Shown here: in pieces, positions 62,901-64,000 of the stretch | How positions within the stretch are numbered: the first letter of the stretch is position 1 | Layout: each line of letters opens with the position of its first letter | From: Sphingomonas sp. | Lineage (GTDB): Bacteria > Pseudomonadota > Alphaproteobacteria > Sphingomonadales > Sphingomonadaceae | Length of the DNA stretch: 64,000 bases | Assembly: GCA_019635535.1 (NCBI GenBank) | Contig: JAHBZH010000001.1 | Location: forward strand, 317,001-381,000 | Reading direction: 5' to 3' | Translations under genes and position numbers: made by a program | The notes under the pieces: generated by a model | Told to the model about the DNA's origin: nothing | The model's database searches: none | Seen by the model: the letters and a program-made list of their open reading frames with translations, nothing else

Positions 62901-64000
62901 GCGCCGTCGCCGCCCTCGCCGAACGCGGTGATGGCCACGGAATCAGCCGTCAGGATCGAGCCCGGCGAGCTGAAAGCGATCAGGTCGATCGAGCCGCCCG
63001 TCCCCGTGCCGCCGACCGTGCCGTCCTCACTATTGCCGCCGAAGCCGCCCAGATCGACGCTGATCGCGCCGAGGTCGATCTGGCCGGCGCCGGCACCGGC
63101 GGACATGAAACCGCCCACCCCTTCGCCACCCGTCGGCCCCGCGCCGCCCTGGCCCGAAAGATCCACCGCCATCGACGAGCCGAGCGCGACGTTCCCGCTG
63201 AAGGCGCTGATGAACAGATCGCCGCCGAAGCCAGCGCCCGCGACGGCGCTTCCGTCCGGCTCCTCGATCGCGCCGCCGGTGCCGCGCGCGACGATCTGGC
63301 CGGCGCCCGCGAACGAAACGGAACCGGAGAATGCGTTGATCGACACGGTGCCGCCCGACCCGCCCGCGCCCTGGCCGGTTTCCAGCCCGTTCGACCGGCT
63401 GCCGGTGCCGCTGACATCGACGAACAGACCGCCGTCGACGGTAATGCTGCCCGTCTGGGCGGAGACGATCGCGTCGCCGCCGAAGCCGTTGCCGCCGAGA
63501 TCGGGTACATAATCGGTGACCGCGCCTTCGCCGGTCGCCGTCATCGTCAGATCGCCGCCGATCGCGATGGCCCCGTTCCCGGTCGTCACGACCCGGACGA
63601 TGCCGCCGAAGCCATCCCCGGCCTCGAAATCGTCGTCGTTCTCGAACTCGCCGACCGCGGACGCATCGAGCGAGGCGTTGCCGGCGATCGTGACCGATTC
63701 GCCGTTTTCTGCCGTGATCTCGGCGATGCCACCGGTCACGTCGACGCCGAGCGGGGCGAATTCGCCCTGCCCGACACCGGCGCCGACGCCGTAGCCGCTT
63801 TCGAATTCCAGTGCGCCATAAGCGGTGAGGCTGACATTGCCGCCAACCGTGACCGTGCCGTTCACCGCGCCGAGCTGTGCCCGTTCAAAGGCCTCGGCGG
63901 TATAATCGCCGGTGAAGGACAGGGGACCGTCCTCGCTGGTCGCGATCACGTTGCGCGTCGCCCGCGCGAACACGTCCGATGTGAAGCTGCCGCCCGTGAT
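59954..64000 (-). CDS. giant glycine-rich filamentous-haemagglutinin-like secreted protein, C-terminal 1348 residues
   Basis: The frame is open to the right edge, so the N-terminus (where a signal peptide and TPS domain would be) is outside the window. The first about 950 visible residues repeat a 45-60-residue module: hydrophobic beta strands of the pattern G-x-I-x-h-G-D-h-x-h-x-A followed by a turn rich in GG (GxGGxGGxGxGG), as in right-handed beta-helices. A less Gly-rich part (about 950-1270) contains RVQIINPAGSIRVLNSAGLP and GDILFRVGSTLFVQNSG. The tail has two Cys pairs (NTCFIATGSC, EVCTPEEPC) and an acidic Pro-rich end. No autotransporter barrel follows, so a TpsB porin is expected elsewhere. 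Confidence 0.85.
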   Translation of the reverse strand: MTGGSFTSDVFARATRNVIATSEDGPLSFTGDYTAEAFERAQLGAVNGTVTVGGNVSLTAYGALEFESGYGVGAGVGQGEFAPLGVDVTGGIAEITAENGESVTIAGNASLDASAVGEFENDDDFEAGDGFGGIVRVVTTGNGAIAIGGDLTMTATGEGAVTDYVPDLGGNGFGGDAIVSAQTGSITVDGGLFVDVSGTGSRSNGLETGQGAGGSGGTVSINAFSGSVSFAGAGQIVARGTGGAIEEPDGSAVAGAGFGGDLFISAFSGNVALGSSMAVDLSGQGGAGPTGGEGVGGFMSAGAGAGQIDLGAISVDLGGFGGNSEDGTVGGTGTGGSIDLIAFSSPGSILTADSVAITAFGEGGDGAVGGEGQGGSIYIVAQEGGGAIEFGDVAASANGLGGTGTNAGGAGFGGDIRAGTQESGYGSSAPASATFGDTVFAASGAGGAGGVSGGDGTGGFIEISARGGQVGFGDLFAGVSGVGGTGGTGTGGAGTGGAATVYVSIGGELSFDDAVILSDGLGGNGATGGAGTGGIQVNSPVVAPSGGSFLSSFGGTVTGNSATLKSRGTGGAGASGPGGNGQGGSVAISAFNGPEDSLIELASASLDNSAVGGAGGTSASGTGAAGGNAAAGDLIVAEANSLNGTLRVASLTMTSTAVGGAGGAGTTGVGGRGGDAFGGFVQAGGTSGNGSGDTNGVVEFGTVTADASAVGGAGGANGGAGGDGQGGSATLLSRGGTLTATSVDFVANGTGGSSDTGAGGNGSGGRVAALLTTRFQTTIGSTNTIGAFSGVAGGTGGAGATFGQSRYGTGFIDVLGSTATFGSASLTTFGPGAPSIPELAAPVYIRAQDGTLTFTGSLDVDSVAAVNIEPEAGTIALQGSADIVSQTGISIAATDSGRLSGGAWNLDTPGAVVITHSNRPGSAPTVDVASLTVFGSDFTASSGTLTRASQTIGVNVANLATIAGTVVSPDIFIASRDIDIPGTGFLGDSTTTGITLSVAPQSAQTVIGGSATGPGYTLTQAELGRIRTASLQIDASPTGSAPSRPADLVVRDLTLSATPTQTGAAVNRLQISVTAGEGAGGIVQVEGALRIENGSATSGIDIVAGERVQIINPAGSIRVLNSAGLPTGSLGIQSANIWSASQSIIDRLIEDPNFEGRNDALLANDGEVQERGYIEAGDILFRVGSTLFVQNSGTADQFAGITVTQNTLTVQPSSSGPIDVYAFGRRINADGTFVINTPYFREVAFGASSGYLADAQFNTCFIATGSCGGDPEQPVPGGPEIIEGPIDEVEESVPPPNPDRQQFVDVSFASESLLEEPVTSGGDSGVWDSEDEVCTPEEPCEPAGDGGY

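Noticed and set aside
60900..64000. CRISPR or tandem DNA repeat because of recurrent GCCGCCGGC strings
   Set aside because: The periodicity is at protein level (glycine-rich loops); there are no constant repeats with unique spacers.
1..64000. Insertion sequences, integrases, prophage genes or CRISPR arrays
   Set aside because: No transposase, integrase, phage structural gene or cas-like protein was recognised anywhere in the window; mobile signatures are limited to short intergenic repeats.

Overview
The window looks like a chromosomal segment of a sphingomonad-like alphaproteobacterium (order Sphingomonadales). It has high GC and densely packed genes with many 4-base start/stop overlaps. 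The housekeeping neighbourhood (bolA, a J-domain protein, cobS, cobT; nusB-thiL-hppA; infA-maf-RNase E/G-yacG-tRNA-Phe) is one I associate with sphingomonads. The assignment rests on gene content and protein character, not on a database search.

Layout. (1) 1-18.5 kb is housekeeping: a CorC/CNNM membrane protein (cut by the left edge), OmpA lipoprotein, tadA, rpmB, a phytase-like esterase, cobT/cobS, J-domain protein, bolA, a low-GC lipoprotein between repeats, pirin, an epoxide-hydrolase-like enzyme, nusB, thiL, a K+-independent H+-pyrophosphatase, an S9 peptidase, infA, maf, a short RNase E/G, yacG and tRNA-Phe. (2) 18.7-54.6 kb is a nearly complete flagellar regulon. On the minus strand a 13-kb operon runs from a sigma-54 activator through fliEFGHIJKLMNOPQR-flhB to a small unknown gene, followed by fliD-fliS. 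Flagellin lies on the plus strand at 35.7 kb. Next come a lytic transglycosylase-flhA-flhG-fliA operon (minus), flgA-flgM-flgN-like (minus), a first stator-like motA/motB pair (minus), flgBCDEFGHIJKL (plus) and a second motA/motB pair (plus). (3) 54.6-56.9 kb holds a diguanylate cyclase, a cysD without cysN, and an ABM-like protein. (4) 56.9-64 kb is an operon of a giant glycine-rich filamentous-haemagglutinin-like secreted protein (5' end outside the window) followed one base later by a secreted TPR-CHAT caspase-like protease.

Regulation can be read from the DNA. Four near-perfect sigma-54 promoters (TGGCACG-N4-TTGC) precede the early and middle flagellar operons: the activator/fliE operon, slt-flhA, flgA and flgB. 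Two receiver-less sigma-54 activators are encoded. A pair of palindromes 20 bp apart lies about 90-110 bp upstream of the flgB start site, as expected of an enhancer. Late genes (fliC, fliD-fliS, flgM, motAB) carry sigma-28-like promoters with a shared GCCGTTaa -10. fliA and flgM are both present, so a FliA/FlgM checkpoint is likely. This set resembles the beta/gammaproteobacterial flagellar logic more than the Caulobacter one, and flhF is missing next to flhG. No chemotaxis genes are seen.

The least understood part is the haemagglutinin-like/CHAT protease operon at the right edge. It is the best candidate for an undescribed system. Other points for follow-up are an apparent AUA start of thiL, inverted 190-bp dispersed repeats 33 kb apart, the flgB enhancer, and the duplicated stator genes.
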